A stretch of DNA of 53,468 bases. Origin: Streptomyces jeddahensis (GTDB lineage: Bacteria > Actinomycetota > Actinomycetes > Streptomycetales > Streptomycetaceae). The DNA lies in NCBI RefSeq assembly GCF_001642995.1, contig NZ_LOHS01000023.1, forward strand, positions 1-53,468, read 5' to 3'. The notes beneath the pieces are model-generated. The model saw only the letters and a list, made by a program, of their open reading frames with translations, did no database searches and was not told where the DNA came from. Positions 1 through 9,547 of this stretch are shown piece after piece. The position numbers and the translations under genes are program-made. Numbering within the stretch: position 1 is the first letter of the stretch; every line of letters starts with the position of its first letter.

Positions 1-60
1 GCCCGCGTGCCGAAGGGGACGTGGCGGGATGTGCGCCCGCAGCGGCTGGCGCAACCGTAG
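1..60 (+). CDS. C-terminal tail of an unidentified protein (partial)
   Basis: The first frame of the window reads ARVPKGTWRDVRPQRLAQP and then TAG at 58-60. Nearly every codon ends in G or C, as in the real genes of the window, so this is probably the last 19 codons of a + strand gene that begins before the window. There is too little to name a family. It would be convergent with the P-loop kinase on the other strand. Confidence 0.5.
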   Translation, partial: ARVPKGTWRDVRPQRLAQP

Positions 61-187
61 GGCTCCCTTCAACGACGTACGGCTCGGCGCCAGACCGAGG
101 ACGTACATCCCGGCGCGGCCCCGACCCAGCCACCGGCAGGTGGCGCACCAGCCGACGGCCCGCAGACGCGCACGTCCCGAAAACCAT

Positions 188-231
188 CCCCCGGCAGAGG
201 GCGCACCGGCCACCCGCCCACCCGCCGGGGG
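188..231. terminator. Weak hairpin between two convergent genes
   Basis: CCCCCGGC at 188-195 pairs with GCCGGGGG at 224-231 across a 28-base loop, directly downstream of the - strand kinase stop. The rest of 61-187 shows no gene-like frame. The long loop makes this a modest terminator prediction. Confidence 0.3.
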
Positions 232-900
232 CTAGCGGTCGAAGTCCACCGCCCGCAGTACATCCGCCCCCGCCCGGTCCAGCAGTACCGCAGACGAGCA
301 GCCGGGCGGCAGTTCGCCCTGCTCGACGGAGCGGATCAGCCGCGTCACCGCCCTGCGGTGCCGCGCGAACGCGTACCGGGAGACCCCGCGGCCGCGCTCC
401 CGCTGCCCCGCCAGTGCCGTGTCCGGCGTGACGTCGAGCAGCAGCAGGTGCAGGGTGGCGCCGCGTCGCCGGGCCTCGCGCCCCAGCCACCTGCGGACCC
501 AGGACTGCGTGCCGCAATCGTGGACGACGACGCTGGCGCCGGAGCGGAGCGTGCGGTGCAGCCCGGCGTAGTGCGCGAGGCGGACGAGGGGGCGGTAGAC
601 CGCGTAGGGAAGAAGGGGGGACACCCGGCCGTCCCAGCGGTCCCGGGTGTCCTGCGAGTCGACCCGCGCACCGGCCACGGCCCGCCGCATCAGCGTGGAC
701 TTCCCGCTGCCCGGCAGTCCGGACACGACGACGATGTCGCCTGCGGCGAAGGAGAGGCGGCGCGGGCCGTGGCCCGCCCGGTCCCGGAGGTCGCGTACGA
801 CGGCCTCGGGGAGGCGGCCACGGTTCTTCGCGACCGTGGCGGCGGGCTGCTCCGGCAGCGCCACCCCGGTCGTGGTCGCGTATGCGCTCGTCCTGTGCAC
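232..900 (-). CDS. P-loop ATP-binding protein / putative kinase
   Basis: A 222-residue cytoplasmic P-loop protein. Walker A GLPGSGKS lies at residues 61-68 after a VVVSG strand, followed by a short kinase-like domain with VVVHDCGTQSWVRRW and a LLLLDV strand that could carry the acidic residue. The layout fits small AAA_33/zeta-toxin-like or adenylate-kinase-like nucleotide kinases; the substrate is unknown. The start is GTG at 900, with GGGGAGG about 9 bases upstream. It is transcribed away from the glycine-cleavage operon, and the shared upstream region holds a predicted promoter for this gene. No toxin or antitoxin partner is adjacent. Confidence 0.75.
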   Translation of the reverse strand: MHRTSAYATTTGVALPEQPAATVAKNRGRLPEAVVRDLRDRAGHGPRRLSFAAGDIVVVSGLPGSGKSTLMRRAVAGARVDSQDTRDRWDGRVSPLLPYAVYRPLVRLAHYAGLHRTLRSGASVVVHDCGTQSWVRRWLGREARRRGATLHLLLLDVTPDTALAGQRERGRGVSRYAFARHRRAVTRLIRSVEQGELPPGCSSAVLLDRAGADVLRAVDFDR

Positions 901-915
901 CGTGATCGTCCTCCC

Positions 916-943
916 CGTCAGGTCACATCACTCTGCCCTGACG
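916..943. promoter_or_regulatory. Inverted repeat in the 5' UTR of the P-loop kinase
   Basis: CGTCAGG (916-922) and CCTGACG (937-943) form a 7-bp inverted repeat with a 14-bp spacer, between the predicted -10 box and the ribosome-binding site of the - strand kinase. It could be an operator or an mRNA hairpin; no known regulator motif was recognised. Confidence 0.3.
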
Positions 944-971
944 AGTGTAAAGAGAGAGTAATGCGAGACAA
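944..971 (-). promoter_or_regulatory. Predicted housekeeping-type promoter of the P-loop kinase
   Basis: On the - strand TTGTCT (966-971) and TACACT (944-949) are separated by 16 bases, close to the streptomycete housekeeping pattern TTGAC-N-TANNNT. The -10 box lies about 45 bases upstream of the GTG start. Confidence 0.4.
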
Positions 972-1079
972 GCTCATTACCGGCTCGTTGCTCCCGGAAC
1001 AATCCTGTTGCTCCCCTGGGACACTGCCCCGGGAGGCGTGCAATGATGGGCCCGCCAACTGCATACCGGCCGCTTGAAT

Positions 1080-1357
1080 CCGCGCGGGAGAGCCCTCAGC
1101 CGTCCAGGTCCTGCCAGGCCCTGGTAGGACCTAGTAGGTCCTGGAAGATCCAGACAGGTCCTGGCTGGGGCGCCGAAGGAGCAAGTCCCTCCCTTGAATC
1201 TCTCAGGCCCCGATACCGCGCGGGCGAGGCACATCTGAAAAGCGAGTCGTCATAGCCGGGCAGTCCTGTTCCTGCCCAGCCGGAGGCGACTCCACCCACG
1301 GTGCAAGCCGCGGGCCCCGGGCTCGTGGCGAACCTCTCAGGTTCCGATGACAGATGG
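1080..1357 (+). promoter_or_regulatory. Tandem glycine riboswitch upstream of gcvT
   Basis: Two glycine aptamers in series. Aptamer 1 is closed by CCGCGCGG at 1080-1087 pairing with the same palindrome at 1216-1223. It carries GGGAGAG near its 5' side, the signature GCGCCGAAGGAGCAAG at 1170-1185 and the 3' motif ATCTCTCAGGC at 1198-1208. Aptamer 2 is closed by CATCTG (1232-1237) with CAGATG (1351-1356). It carries GGTGCAAGCC (1300-1309) and AACCTCTCAGGTTCCGATGACAG (3' part at 1331-1352). Such tandem aptamers are known glycine sensors that switch on glycine-cleavage genes; gcvT starts about 50 bases downstream, so control of translation or termination just before gcvT is inferred. Aptamer 1 has an unusually long repetitive arm. 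Confidence 0.9.
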
Positions 1358-1404
1358 GGAGGATCGACTCGACCTCGCCCGTCATGCCCTGGGAGCACCC
1401 CCCT

Positions 1405-2529
1405 ATGAGCAATGCCCTTCGCAAGACCGCCCTCGATGCGCTCCACCGCACGCTCGGCGCGACCATGACCGACTTCGCGGGCTGGGACATGCCCCTGCGG
1501 TACGGCAGCGAGCGTGACGAGCACAACGCCGTACGCACCAGGGCCGGCCTCTTCGACCTGTCGCACATGGGTGAGATCACCGTCACCGGACCGGACGCCG
1601 CGAACCTGCTGGACTACGCGCTGGTCGGCGACATCGGCGCCGTCGCGGTCGGCCGCGCCCGCTACACCATGATCTGCCGGGAGGACGGCGGCATCCTCGA
1701 CGACCTGATCGTGTACCGGCTCGCCGAGCAGGAGTACATGATCGTCGCGAACGCCTCCAACGCGCAGGTGGTGCTGGACGCCGTCACCGAGCGCGCGGCC
1801 GGTTTCGACGCGGCCGTACGCGACGACCGTGACGCGTACGCACTGATCGCCGTCCAGGGCCCCGAGTCCCCCGGCATCCTGAAGTCGCTGACCGACGCCG
1901 ACCTGGACGGCCTGAAGTACTACGCCGGTCTGCCCGGCACCGTCGCCGGTGTCCCCGCACTGATCGCCCGTACCGGCTACACCGGCGAGGACGGCTTCGA
2001 GCTCTTCGTGGCGCCCGAGCACGCCGAGAAGCTGTGGCAGGCGCTCACCGAGGCGGGCGCCCCGGCCGGTCTCGTCCCGTGCGGGCTGTCGTGCCGCGAC
2101 ACGCTCCGCCTGGAGGCGGGCATGCCGCTGTACGGGCATGAGCTGTCCACCTCACTGACCCCGTTCGACGCCGGCCTGGGACGAGTGGTCAAGTTTGACA
2201 AGACCTCCAACGACGGTGACTTCGTCGGGCGTGCCGCCCTGCTCGAAGCCGCCGAGCGGGCCGAGAAGAACCCGCCGCGCAAGCTCGTCGGGCTGATCGC
2301 CGAGGGCCGCCGCGTGCCGCGGGCCGGGTACGCGGTCGTCGCCGAGGGCACGGTGATCGGCGAGGTCACCTCGGGCGCCCCGTCGCCCACGCTCGGCAAG
2401 CCCATCGCGATCGCATACGTCGACCCGGCCCACGCCGCGCCGGGCACGCCGGGTGTCGGTGTCGACATCCGGGGCAGCCACGAGCCGTACGAGGTCGTGG
2501 CGCTGCCGTTCTACAAGCGCCAGAAGTGA
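1405..2529 (+). CDS. gcvT: Glycine cleavage system T protein (aminomethyltransferase)
   Basis: 374 residues. GcvT takes the aminomethyl group from lipoylated GcvH and transfers its one-carbon unit to tetrahydrofolate, releasing ammonia. Family hallmarks visible are [16 protein letters not shown] near residue 50, the [15 protein letters not shown] folate-domain motif, and [21 protein letters not shown] followed by the C-terminal barrel ([18 protein letters not shown]). The ATG at 1405 (MSNALRKT) is preferred over an in-frame start at 1354: it follows GGGAG, gives the usual family length and clears the riboswitch, whose 3' stem covers 1351-1356. It is first in the gcvT-gcvH-glyA-sdaA operon. 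GcvP is not in the window and must be elsewhere, as is common in actinomycetes. Confidence 0.96.
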   Translation: MSNALRKTALDALHRTLGATMTDFAGWDMPLRYGSERDEHNAVRTRAGLFDLSHMGEITVTGPDAANLLDYALVGDIGAVAVGRARYTMICREDGGILDDLIVYRLAEQEYMIVANASNAQVVLDAVTERAAGFDAAVRDDRDAYALIAVQGPESPGILKSLTDADLDGLKYYAGLPGTVAGVPALIARTGYTGEDGFELFVAPEHAEKLWQALTEAGAPAGLVPCGLSCRDTLRLEAGMPLYGHELSTSLTPFDAGLGRVVKFDKTSNDGDFVGRAALLEAAERAEKNPPRKLVGLIAEGRRVPRAGYAVVAEGTVIGEVTSGAPSPTLGKPIAIAYVDPAHAAPGTPGVGVDIRGSHEPYEVVALPFYKRQK

Positions 2530-2629
2530 CACAGTGCCCGGCGGCCCTCAGGGGCTCGTCCGGGACCGCGTCGGATCGCAAACACCACCGGTTCACCACC
2601 ACTCCCCCGCGTACAGGAGAATTCAGGTC

Positions 2630-3007
2630 ATGAGCAACCCCCAGCAGCTGCGCTACAGCAAAGAGCACGAGTGGGTGTCGGCCGCCGAGGACGGCGTCGC
2701 GACGGTCGGCATCACCGAGTACGCGGCGAACGCGCTCGGCGACGTCGTCTACGCCCAGCTCCCGGAGGTCGGCGACACGGTGACCGCGGGCGAGACCTGC
2801 GGCGAGCTGGAGTCGACCAAGTCGGTCAGCGATCTGTACGCGCCCGTCTCCGGTGAGGTCACCGAGATCAACGAGGACGTCGTCAACGACCCGTCGCTGG
2901 TGAACTCCGCCCCCTTCGAGGGCGGCTGGCTGTTCAAGGTACGCGTCACGGAGGAGCCGGCCGAGCTGCTCTCCGCCGACGAGTACGCCGCCTTCTCCGG
3001 TAACTGA
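2630..3007 (+). CDS. gcvH: Glycine cleavage system H protein (lipoyl carrier)
   Basis: 125 residues. This is the small lipoylated shuttle that carries the aminomethyl intermediate between the P, T and L proteins. The lipoyl site is Lys64 in [14 protein letters not shown], in the hairpin turn of the biotinyl/lipoyl fold, and the protein ends with the usual ADEYAAF region. The start at 2630 ([15 protein letters not shown]) has AGGAGA ten bases upstream; the longer in-frame extension from 2453 runs antisense-like through the gcvT end and lacks support. It lies 100 bases after gcvT and 69 bases before glyA, so co-transcription under the glycine riboswitch is likely. Confidence 0.96.
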   Translation: MSNPQQLRYSKEHEWVSAAEDGVATVGITEYAANALGDVVYAQLPEVGDTVTAGETCGELESTKSVSDLYAPVSGEVTEINEDVVNDPSLVNSAPFEGGWLFKVRVTEEPAELLSADEYAAFSGN

Positions 3008-3076
3008 ACCCGGCACTCCAACCGGTACCTCAACCCGGTGACCGACCGTATGACCGCCGCACCGAACGGGACCTCG

Positions 3077-4339
3077 ATGTCGCTTCTCAACTCCTCCCTC
3101 CACGAGCTCGACCCGGACGTCGCCGCCGCCGTCGACGCCGAGCTCCACCGCCAGCAGTCCACGCTCGAGATGATCGCCTCGGAGAACTTCGCTCCGGTGG
3201 CCGTCATGGAGGCGCAGGGCTCGGTGCTGACCAACAAGTACGCCGAGGGCTACCCCGGCCGGCGCTACTACGGCGGCTGCGAGCACGTGGACGTCGTCGA
3301 GCAGATCGCCATCGACCGGATCAAGGCGCTGTTCGGTGCGGAGGCCGCGAACGTGCAGCCGCACTCGGGTGCACAGGCGAACGCGGCGGCGATGTTCGCG
3401 CTGCTCAAGCCGGGCGACACGATCATGGGTCTGAACCTGGCGCACGGCGGGCACCTGACCCACGGCATGAAGATCAACTTCTCCGGCAAGCTCTACAACG
3501 TGGTCGCCTACCACGTGGACGACACCGGCGTCGTGGACATGGCCGAGGTCGAGCGGCTGGCCAAGGAGTCGAAGCCGAAGCTGATCGTGGCGGGCTGGTC
3601 GGCGTACCCGCGGCAGCTGGACTTCGCCGCGTTCCGCCGGATCGCGGACGAGGTCGGCGCGTACCTGATGGTGGACATGGCGCACTTCGCCGGGCTGGTC
3701 GCGGCCGGGCTGCACCCCAACCCGGTGCCGCACGCCCACGTCGTGACCACGACCACCCACAAGACGCTGGGCGGCCCGCGCGGCGGTGTGATCCTGTCCA
3801 CGCAGGAGCTCGCCAAGAAGATCAACTCGGCGGTCTTCCCCGGCCAGCAGGGGGGCCCGCTGGAGCACGTCATCGCGGCGAAGGCGGTTTCCTTCAAGGT
3901 GGCGGCGAGCGACGAGTTCAAGGAGCGCCAGCAGCGCACCCTCGAGGGCTCGAAGATCATCGCCGAGCGCCTGGTCCAGCCCGATGTCACCGAGGCCGGC
4001 GTCTCCGTCCTGTCCGGCGGTACGGACGTCCACCTGGTCCTGGTCGACCTGCGCCACTCCGAGCTGGACGGCCAGCAGGCCGAGGACCGTCTCCACGAGG
4101 TCGGCATCACGGTCAACCGGAACGCCGTTCCGAACGACCCGCGCCCGCCGATGGTGACCTCCGGCCTGCGGATCGGCACCCCGGCCCTGGCCACGCGCGG
4201 TTTCCAGGCCGAGGACTTCCGCGAGGTCGCGGACGTCATCGCGGAGGCGCTCAAGCCTTCGTACGACGCCGAAGCCCTCAAGGCCCGGGTCGCCGCCCTC
4301 ACCGCCAAGTACCCGCTCTACCCCGCCCTCGGCAAGTAG
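3077..4339 (+). CDS. glyA: Serine hydroxymethyltransferase
   Basis: 420 residues. A PLP enzyme interconverting serine and glycine with methylene-tetrahydrofolate; placed here it can turn the one-carbon unit from glycine cleavage plus a second glycine into serine. The PLP-binding Lys229 lies in [39 protein letters not shown] and [14 protein letters not shown] are diagnostic. I chose ATG 3077 ([13 protein letters not shown]) rather than the in-frame 3038 start, because it matches the usual N-terminus and follows a purine-rich AACGGGA. No terminator is evident before sdaA, which begins 133 bases later. Confidence 0.96.
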   Translation: MSLLNSSLHELDPDVAAAVDAELHRQQSTLEMIASENFAPVAVMEAQGSVLTNKYAEGYPGRRYYGGCEHVDVVEQIAIDRIKALFGAEAANVQPHSGAQANAAAMFALLKPGDTIMGLNLAHGGHLTHGMKINFSGKLYNVVAYHVDDTGVVDMAEVERLAKESKPKLIVAGWSAYPRQLDFAAFRRIADEVGAYLMVDMAHFAGLVAAGLHPNPVPHAHVVTTTTHKTLGGPRGGVILSTQELAKKINSAVFPGQQGGPLEHVIAAKAVSFKVAASDEFKERQQRTLEGSKIIAERLVQPDVTEAGVSVLSGGTDVHLVLVDLRHSELDGQQAEDRLHEVGITVNRNAVPNDPRPPMVTSGLRIGTPALATRGFQAEDFREVADVIAEALKPSYDAEALKARVAALTAKYPLYPALGK

Positions 4340-4472
4340 CCACCTCGGCACACAGCCAGGGGCCCACGGGGCACCGCGCACACTGAAACAGACCGGAGTC
4401 CGGCAACGGACCGCACCAGCGCGCGGTGCCCCGCCCCATGTTCTCTCGCAGCAGTACCCCAAGGAGTTCCCC

Positions 4473-5840
<1,368 letters not shown>

Positions 5841-5959
5841 CGGGCAGGGCCCCGACCTGGTCCTTCGAGGAAAGCTGCTCGGTGAGCTGGCCGAGCTGCT
5901 CGACAAGGAACCCCCGTCTGGCTCTTGATCGTCAAGCTTGGTGAACGGGTACGTGCCAC

Positions 5960-6030
5960 GGCGGTGCCTGCACCGCCCACGCCGCGAAAGGGCCCGGCGC
6001 CCCCGCCTCCGGGCAGGTGCGCCGGGCCCT
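5960..6030. terminator. Bidirectional terminator between sdaA and the EF-hand gene
   Basis: Two successive hairpins: GGCGGTGC (5960-5967) with GCACCGCC (5970-5977), then a 12-bp perfect stem, AGGGCCCGGCGC (5989-6000) with GCGCCGGGCCCT (6019-6030). They sit between convergent stop codons at 5840 and 6048. Confidence 0.7.
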
Positions 6031-6047
6031 CGGCCGAGGCCGGATGC

Positions 6048-6266
6048 TCAGGCGTTCTTGTTGAGCGAAGTCCAGAACTCGTCGAACGACAGCAGCTTGT
6101 CCTTGTTGGTGTCCTTGGCGGCGATCACGGCCTCCGCCACGGGCTCGGTGACATGGAAGTCACCCAGCTGCGCCATGACGCTGCTGAACTCGGCGGCCGT
6201 TATGTAGCCGTCACCATCCACGTCGAACCGCTCGAATGCCCTGCGTGCTTCCTCGATGTCCGCCAC
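6048..6266 (-). CDS. cabC: Small EF-hand calcium-binding protein, CabC-like
   Basis: 72 residues, cytosolic, two EF-hands. The first loop is the canonical DVDGDGYITAAE (about residues 14-25); the second is DTNKDKLLSFDE, which lacks the usual Gly at position 6 but keeps acidic ends. The protein closely resembles the S. coelicolor calcium-binding protein CabC, implicated in calcium buffering and aerial development; the name rests on recalled sequence similarity and neighbourhood. The start is GTG 6266 (VADIEEARRAFERF) with GGAAGGGG upstream. The long frame that joins it to the MerR gene upstream is an artefact of that gene's frameshifts. TTGACC and TAATCT upstream on the - strand might be promoter parts, but their gap is longer than usual. 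Confidence 0.85.
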   Translation of the reverse strand: MADIEEARRAFERFDVDGDGYITAAEFSSVMAQLGDFHVTEPVAEAVIAAKDTNKDKLLSFDEFWTSLNKNA

Positions 6267-6331
6267 CGGATCCGCCCCTTCCTGGTACCTACTGACGTCG
6301 GTCAGATTAGCGGCATAAGGAAAGGCGAGGG

Positions 6332-7058
6332 TCAACGGCCCAGTTCTGCCCGGAGTGCGGCGATCACCCAGGCGAACTCCTCGACGTGTCCGGGCCGGTA
6401 CGCGCGGCCGTTCACGATCGCCGTCAGTTCGCGATAGCGCTCGACCTTGGCCTCCGCCGACGTCTCGAGGCGTTCCAGTACGGCGGCACGGTCGCCGTCG
6501 CCGAGCAGTTCCCGCAGCACCTCGGCCGCCTCCGGCGACTCCGGGGCGACGCCACGCGCGCGTGCGCCAGGGGGTCGGCGGAGTCCAGGCCGGCGAACGT
6601 CTCCTCCACGAAGTCGTCGATGATGCGCCTGCGTTCGGCGGCCGAGAGCCGCGCCAGCTCGGGGGTCTGGGGGTATCCCCCAGAAGACACAGCACGAGTG
6701 TCATCTCCTCTGCGGTGGAACCGCGTTGTGCCACGGTCGACAGCACGTCCCTGGTCACCTGCAGCGTCCGGATCTGCGCGTCGAGCGCCGCCACATGGGC
6801 GGCCGCGACCTCCGCGACGGTCCTCTCGCCCGCCACCACCCTGCGTACGTCGTCGAGGCCCAGGCCCAGCTCGCGCAGGGTGCGGATCAGTTCGAGGCAG
6901 GCGAGGGACTCGGCGTCGTAGAGCCGGTAGCCGCCCTCCGAGCGGGTCACGGGCGGCAGGACTCCCTCGTCCGACCAGTAGCGGATGGTGCGCACCGACA
7001 GGCCGGTGCGACGGGAGAGCTGCCCGATGGTGAACAGCCCGGTGCCGTCGTCGATCAT
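6332..7058 (-). pseudogene. MerR-family transcriptional regulator, disrupted by two frameshifts
   Basis: The N-terminus is a textbook MerR DNA-binding domain: LFTIGQLSRRTGLSVRTIRYWSDEGVLPP, then GGYRLYDAESLACLELIRTLRELGLGLDDVRRVV. Coding potential then jumps frame at about 6666-6684 into a stretch containing AELARLSAAERRRIIDDFVEETF, and again at about 6555-6562 into VLRELLGDGDRAAVLERLETSAEA, ending HVEEFAWVIAALRAELGR at 6332. Joined, these make one normal effector-domain MerR protein of about 240 residues. The first break coincides with a 19-bp palindrome, the second with a CGCGCGCG run in which removing one CG restores the frame. The first looks like a real insertion; the second could be slippage or a sequencing error. 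It follows the beta-propeller gene by 58 bases on the same strand. Confidence 0.7.
6666..6684. repeat. Palindromic element inside the disrupted MerR gene
   Basis: TCTGGGGG, TAT, CCCCCAGA: a perfect 8-bp inverted repeat with a 3-base loop, followed on the - strand by ACCCCC. It sits exactly where the reading frame of the MerR gene is lost. Short G/C-run palindromes of this kind are scattered in streptomycete genomes; assignment to a repeat family is an inference. Confidence 0.55.
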
Positions 7059-7116
7059 GTCTCGGAGTCTGGGCCTTCCACTGGGTGGAGACTCAAGCCG
7101 GGGACCCGGCGTCCCG

Positions 7117-8343
7117 TCAGCGGAAGACGCCCGTGTGCCCCAGCGAGTACCGGCCCGGCTGCGGGTAGACGGCCAGGCCGTGCGGACCGCCGCCGACGCG
7201 GATGCGGGCGATCTGCTGGCCGGTGCGCGTGTCGATGGCGTACACCTCGGAGTTGTACCGCCCCGACAGCCACAGGACCTCGCCGTCCGCCGAGACGCCG
7301 CCCATGTCGGGGCTGCCTCCGCCCGGCAGCTTCCACTTCTTGGTCAGCTTGTTCTTGGCGAAGTCGAAGACGGAGATGGTGCCTTCGCCGCGGTTGGAGA
7401 TGTACATCTCCTTCGAGTCGCGGCTGACGTACAGGCCGTGCGTGCCCTTCCCCGTGGGCAGCAGCTTCGGCTCGGTGAACTTGTCCCCGTCGAGCACCCA
7501 CATGCCGTCGGCCATCATGTCGGCGATGTAGAAGGTCTTGCCGTCCGGGGACAGCTTCACGTCCTGCGGCATGGCGCCCGAGAAGGGCAGTTTCTGCTGG
7601 CCGATGACCTCCATCTTCGCCGTGTCCACCTTGAGCAGCTCGCCGGAGAACTCGCAGGAGACGATGAAGTACCGGCCGTCGAGCGAGAAGTCCGCGTGGT
7701 TGACGCCGTAGCAGCTGACCGGCACGGACTTGACGCGCTTCATGGTGTGCGGGTCGCGGAAGACCAGCTCGCGGTCGAGCGAGGCCATGACGACGGCGTA
7801 CTTCCCGTCCGGCGTGAAGTAGAGGTTGTACGGGTCGTGCACCTCGACGGGATCGCCCGCCTTCCCGGTCTTCGGGTCGATGGGGGTGAGCGTGTGGCCG
7901 CGGTTGTTGTTGACCCACAGGGTCTTCAGGTCCCAGGAGGGGACGACGTGCTGGGGCTGGATGCCGACCGGGATCGTCTCGATCACCTTGTACGTCTCCG
8001 GGTCGATGACCGACACCGTGTTGGACTCGGTGTTGGGGACGTAGACGCGGGACGGGAAGTCCTTGACGACCGGCGAGAGCCTGCCGGGCCGGTCAGCCGC
8101 GTACACGTCCTTCGGGTCGAGCACGGGTGGCATCCCCGCCAGCCCCTTGATCGCCTTCGGCCTGGCGGGCACCTGGACGGGCGACTTGACGGCCGGACTG
8201 GTGGACGGAGTGGCCGCACCCCGCGTGCCGAGTTCCTGGTCCGCCCGGCCGGACGGTGGCGCGCCGCAGCCCGCGAGTGCGGCCAGCAGGGCACCGGCGA
8301 GCGTCACGCCGGCGCGCTTGGTGAGGGTCAGGTGCAGGGGCAT
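7117..8343 (-). CDS. YVTN-type beta-propeller lipoprotein
   Basis: 408 residues. The N-terminus MPLHLTLTKRAG... with lipobox LAGC predicts an exported lipid-anchored protein, followed by a Pro/Ser/Thr-rich linker. The rest is a repeat protein of the YVTN/NHL beta-propeller kind: SRVYVPNTESNTVSVIDPETYKVIETIPVG, then DGKYAVVMASLDRELVF, DGKTFYIADMMADGMWVLD, SKEMYISNRGEGTISVFD and GLAVYPQPG, about seven blades. Such proteins are usually extracellular scaffolds or binding proteins; no catalytic motif was seen. The start at 8343 overlaps the deacetylase-like stop (TGATG), so the two are translationally coupled and probably act together at the cell surface. The in-frame extension towards 9057 is a shadow of the upstream gene. 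Confidence 0.8.
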   Translation of the reverse strand: MPLHLTLTKRAGVTLAGALLAALAGCGAPPSGRADQELGTRGAATPSTSPAVKSPVQVPARPKAIKGLAGMPPVLDPKDVYAADRPGRLSPVVKDFPSRVYVPNTESNTVSVIDPETYKVIETIPVGIQPQHVVPSWDLKTLWVNNNRGHTLTPIDPKTGKAGDPVEVHDPYNLYFTPDGKYAVVMASLDRELVFRDPHTMKRVKSVPVSCYGVNHADFSLDGRYFIVSCEFSGELLKVDTAKMEVIGQQKLPFSGAMPQDVKLSPDGKTFYIADMMADGMWVLDGDKFTEPKLLPTGKGTHGLYVSRDSKEMYISNRGEGTISVFDFAKNKLTKKWKLPGGGSPDMGGVSADGEVLWLSGRYNSEVYAIDTRTGQQIARIRVGGGPHGLAVYPQPGRYSLGHTGVFR

Positions 8344-9140
8344 CAGGTCAGCAGCTCCGTGGTGGTCACCGCGCGCAGTCCGCGGCGGTCGAGAAGGTCG
8401 AGGAGGGCGGGCAGCGCGGCGACCGTGTCCGCGTACCCGAAGTGCAGGCTCACCACCGACCCGGGACGCACCAGTCCGCCGACGGTGCGGACGACGGCCT
8501 CGGGCCCGGGCGAGGTGTAGTCGAGCGAGTCGACGTCGTACGACAGGACATGCGGGTAGCCCGCGCTGCGGGCGAGGCGTTCGACGAGCGGGGATGCCTC
8601 CTTCGCCTGGGACGGCCGGAAGAAACTGCCGATGGAGCCGGTCAGCCGGCGCAGCCGGTCCGCGCAGCCGTTGATCTCCGCGGCCGCCTCGGCCTCGGAC
8701 ATGGCGTTGACGGCGCGGTGGTTGAGGGTGTGGTTGCCGAGCTCGTGGCCGCCGTCGAGGATGCGGCGGGCGAGCTCCGGATGCTCGTCGAGCCATGTGC
8801 CGACGGCGAGCACGGTGACCCGGGCGTCCGCCCGCTCGGCCGTCTCGAGCAGCGCCAGGGCGGCGGCGGGCTCGCCCTGGCCGTGGAAGGTGAGCGCCAC
8901 CTGCGGGCGTCCGCGGGGGCTGTGGGTGATCTGGGCGGGCAGACCGGGGAAACGGCGAGGGCCGGGCGCGGCGGAGTGTTCGGCAGGGGCCGCCGGACGT
9001 GCCGAGGGCTGCCCCGGACGGACTTCCGCGGAGCGCGCCGGGCCGCTCGTGGAACACCCGGCGGTCAGCGTGCCCGCGACGGCGAGCCCGGCACCCGTAC
9101 GCAGGGCTGAGCGACGGTCGGCAGTGGTCACTCGACCCAT
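8343..9140 (-). CDS. Polysaccharide deacetylase-like (NodB fold) lipoprotein with an altered first motif
   Basis: 265 residues. A signal peptide with lipobox LTAGC is followed by a Pro/Ala linker and a NodB-homology domain. The NodB metal-binding motif HT-x-x-H is present (ELGNHTLNH), as are FFRPSQ, SYDVDSLDYTSPG and VVSLHFG. The first motif, normally TFDDG with the catalytic and metal-binding aspartates, reads TFHGQG here. The protein is therefore either an inactive carbohydrate-binding relative or a variant subclass; I recall related streptomycete proteins with the same TFHGQG. The start is uncertain: ATG 9140 has no clear ribosome-binding site, and GTG at 9128 is an alternative. First gene of the operon with the beta-propeller lipoprotein. 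Confidence 0.8.
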   Translation of the reverse strand: MGRVTTADRRSALRTGAGLAVAGTLTAGCSTSGPARSAEVRPGQPSARPAAPAEHSAAPGPRRFPGLPAQITHSPRGRPQVALTFHGQGEPAAALALLETAERADARVTVLAVGTWLDEHPELARRILDGGHELGNHTLNHRAVNAMSEAEAAAEINGCADRLRRLTGSIGSFFRPSQAKEASPLVERLARSAGYPHVLSYDVDSLDYTSPGPEAVVRTVGGLVRPGSVVSLHFGYADTVAALPALLDLLDRRGLRAVTTTELLT

Positions 9141-9420
9141 TTAAGGGCGACTTGCCAGGCTGGCTGTAGATTGATCCGGTTCCGGGCGGTGCGGGCCACG
9201 CTGCGCGCCCCTCGGCGGCCGAAAAGATCTTGCAGAATGGCTGATTTCAGTCGCGTTCAGCCGATATTTACCAGGCAGGTGGCCGACATCACCGAGGATT
9301 CATCTTGGATTTCAGCCATATTGAGCACATATGCCCGAATGGGGACCTTGGATCAACGGCTGTTGTCTGACATAGTCGGATCCACGACCACCATTGACCC
9401 GGGCCAGGTCGTTCAACAGC
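9141..9420. other. AT-richer intergenic island, possible small RNA or short foreign ORF
   Basis: This stretch is clearly less GC-rich than its surroundings, especially from about 9225 to 9380. It contains an inverted repeat GGCTGA (9239-9244) / TCAGCC (9257-9262), the word GATTTCAG twice, and leads into two strong hairpins. A + strand frame from ATG 9238 reads MADFSRVQPIFTRQ and continues without a stop into the antisense of the next gene, but its codon use is unlike the genome and it has no good ribosome-binding site. A + strand non-coding transcript ending at the 9457-9503 hairpin is possible. No tRNA or known RNA family was recognised. Confidence 0.3.
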
Positions 9421-9503
9421 TGCCGTGGAGCACACCCCACCGCGTCCACGGCACTCCACAGAAGCCCCCAACCGCCGCACAACGGCGAACGGGGGCTTCT
9501 GTG
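9421..9503. terminator. Double hairpin, strong terminator
   Basis: TGCCGTGGA (9421-9429) pairs with TCCACGGCA (9445-9453). A 13-bp perfect stem follows, CACAGAAGCCCCC (9457-9469) with GGGGGCTTCTGTG (9491-9503), and its loop holds a second small stem (CGCCG/CGGCG). Placed just downstream of the - strand ATPase stop at 9548, it should end that transcript; it could equally end a + strand transcript of the AT-richer island. Confidence 0.7.
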
Positions 9504-9547
9504 TGTCAGCACGCCACGTCGAGGACGCCGACCCGCGCCCATCGACT

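Noticed and set aside
6048..7058. Single 336-residue gene joining a MerR domain to an EF-hand domain
   Set aside because: The middle third is out-of-frame Arg/Pro/Thr sequence; the true MerR remainder is in other frames and the EF-hand has its own start and ribosome-binding site, so this is not a real fusion.
7117..9057. Beta-propeller protein extended to 646 residues
   Set aside because: The extra N-terminus is a shadow of the deacetylase-like gene; the lipoprotein signal begins at 8343.
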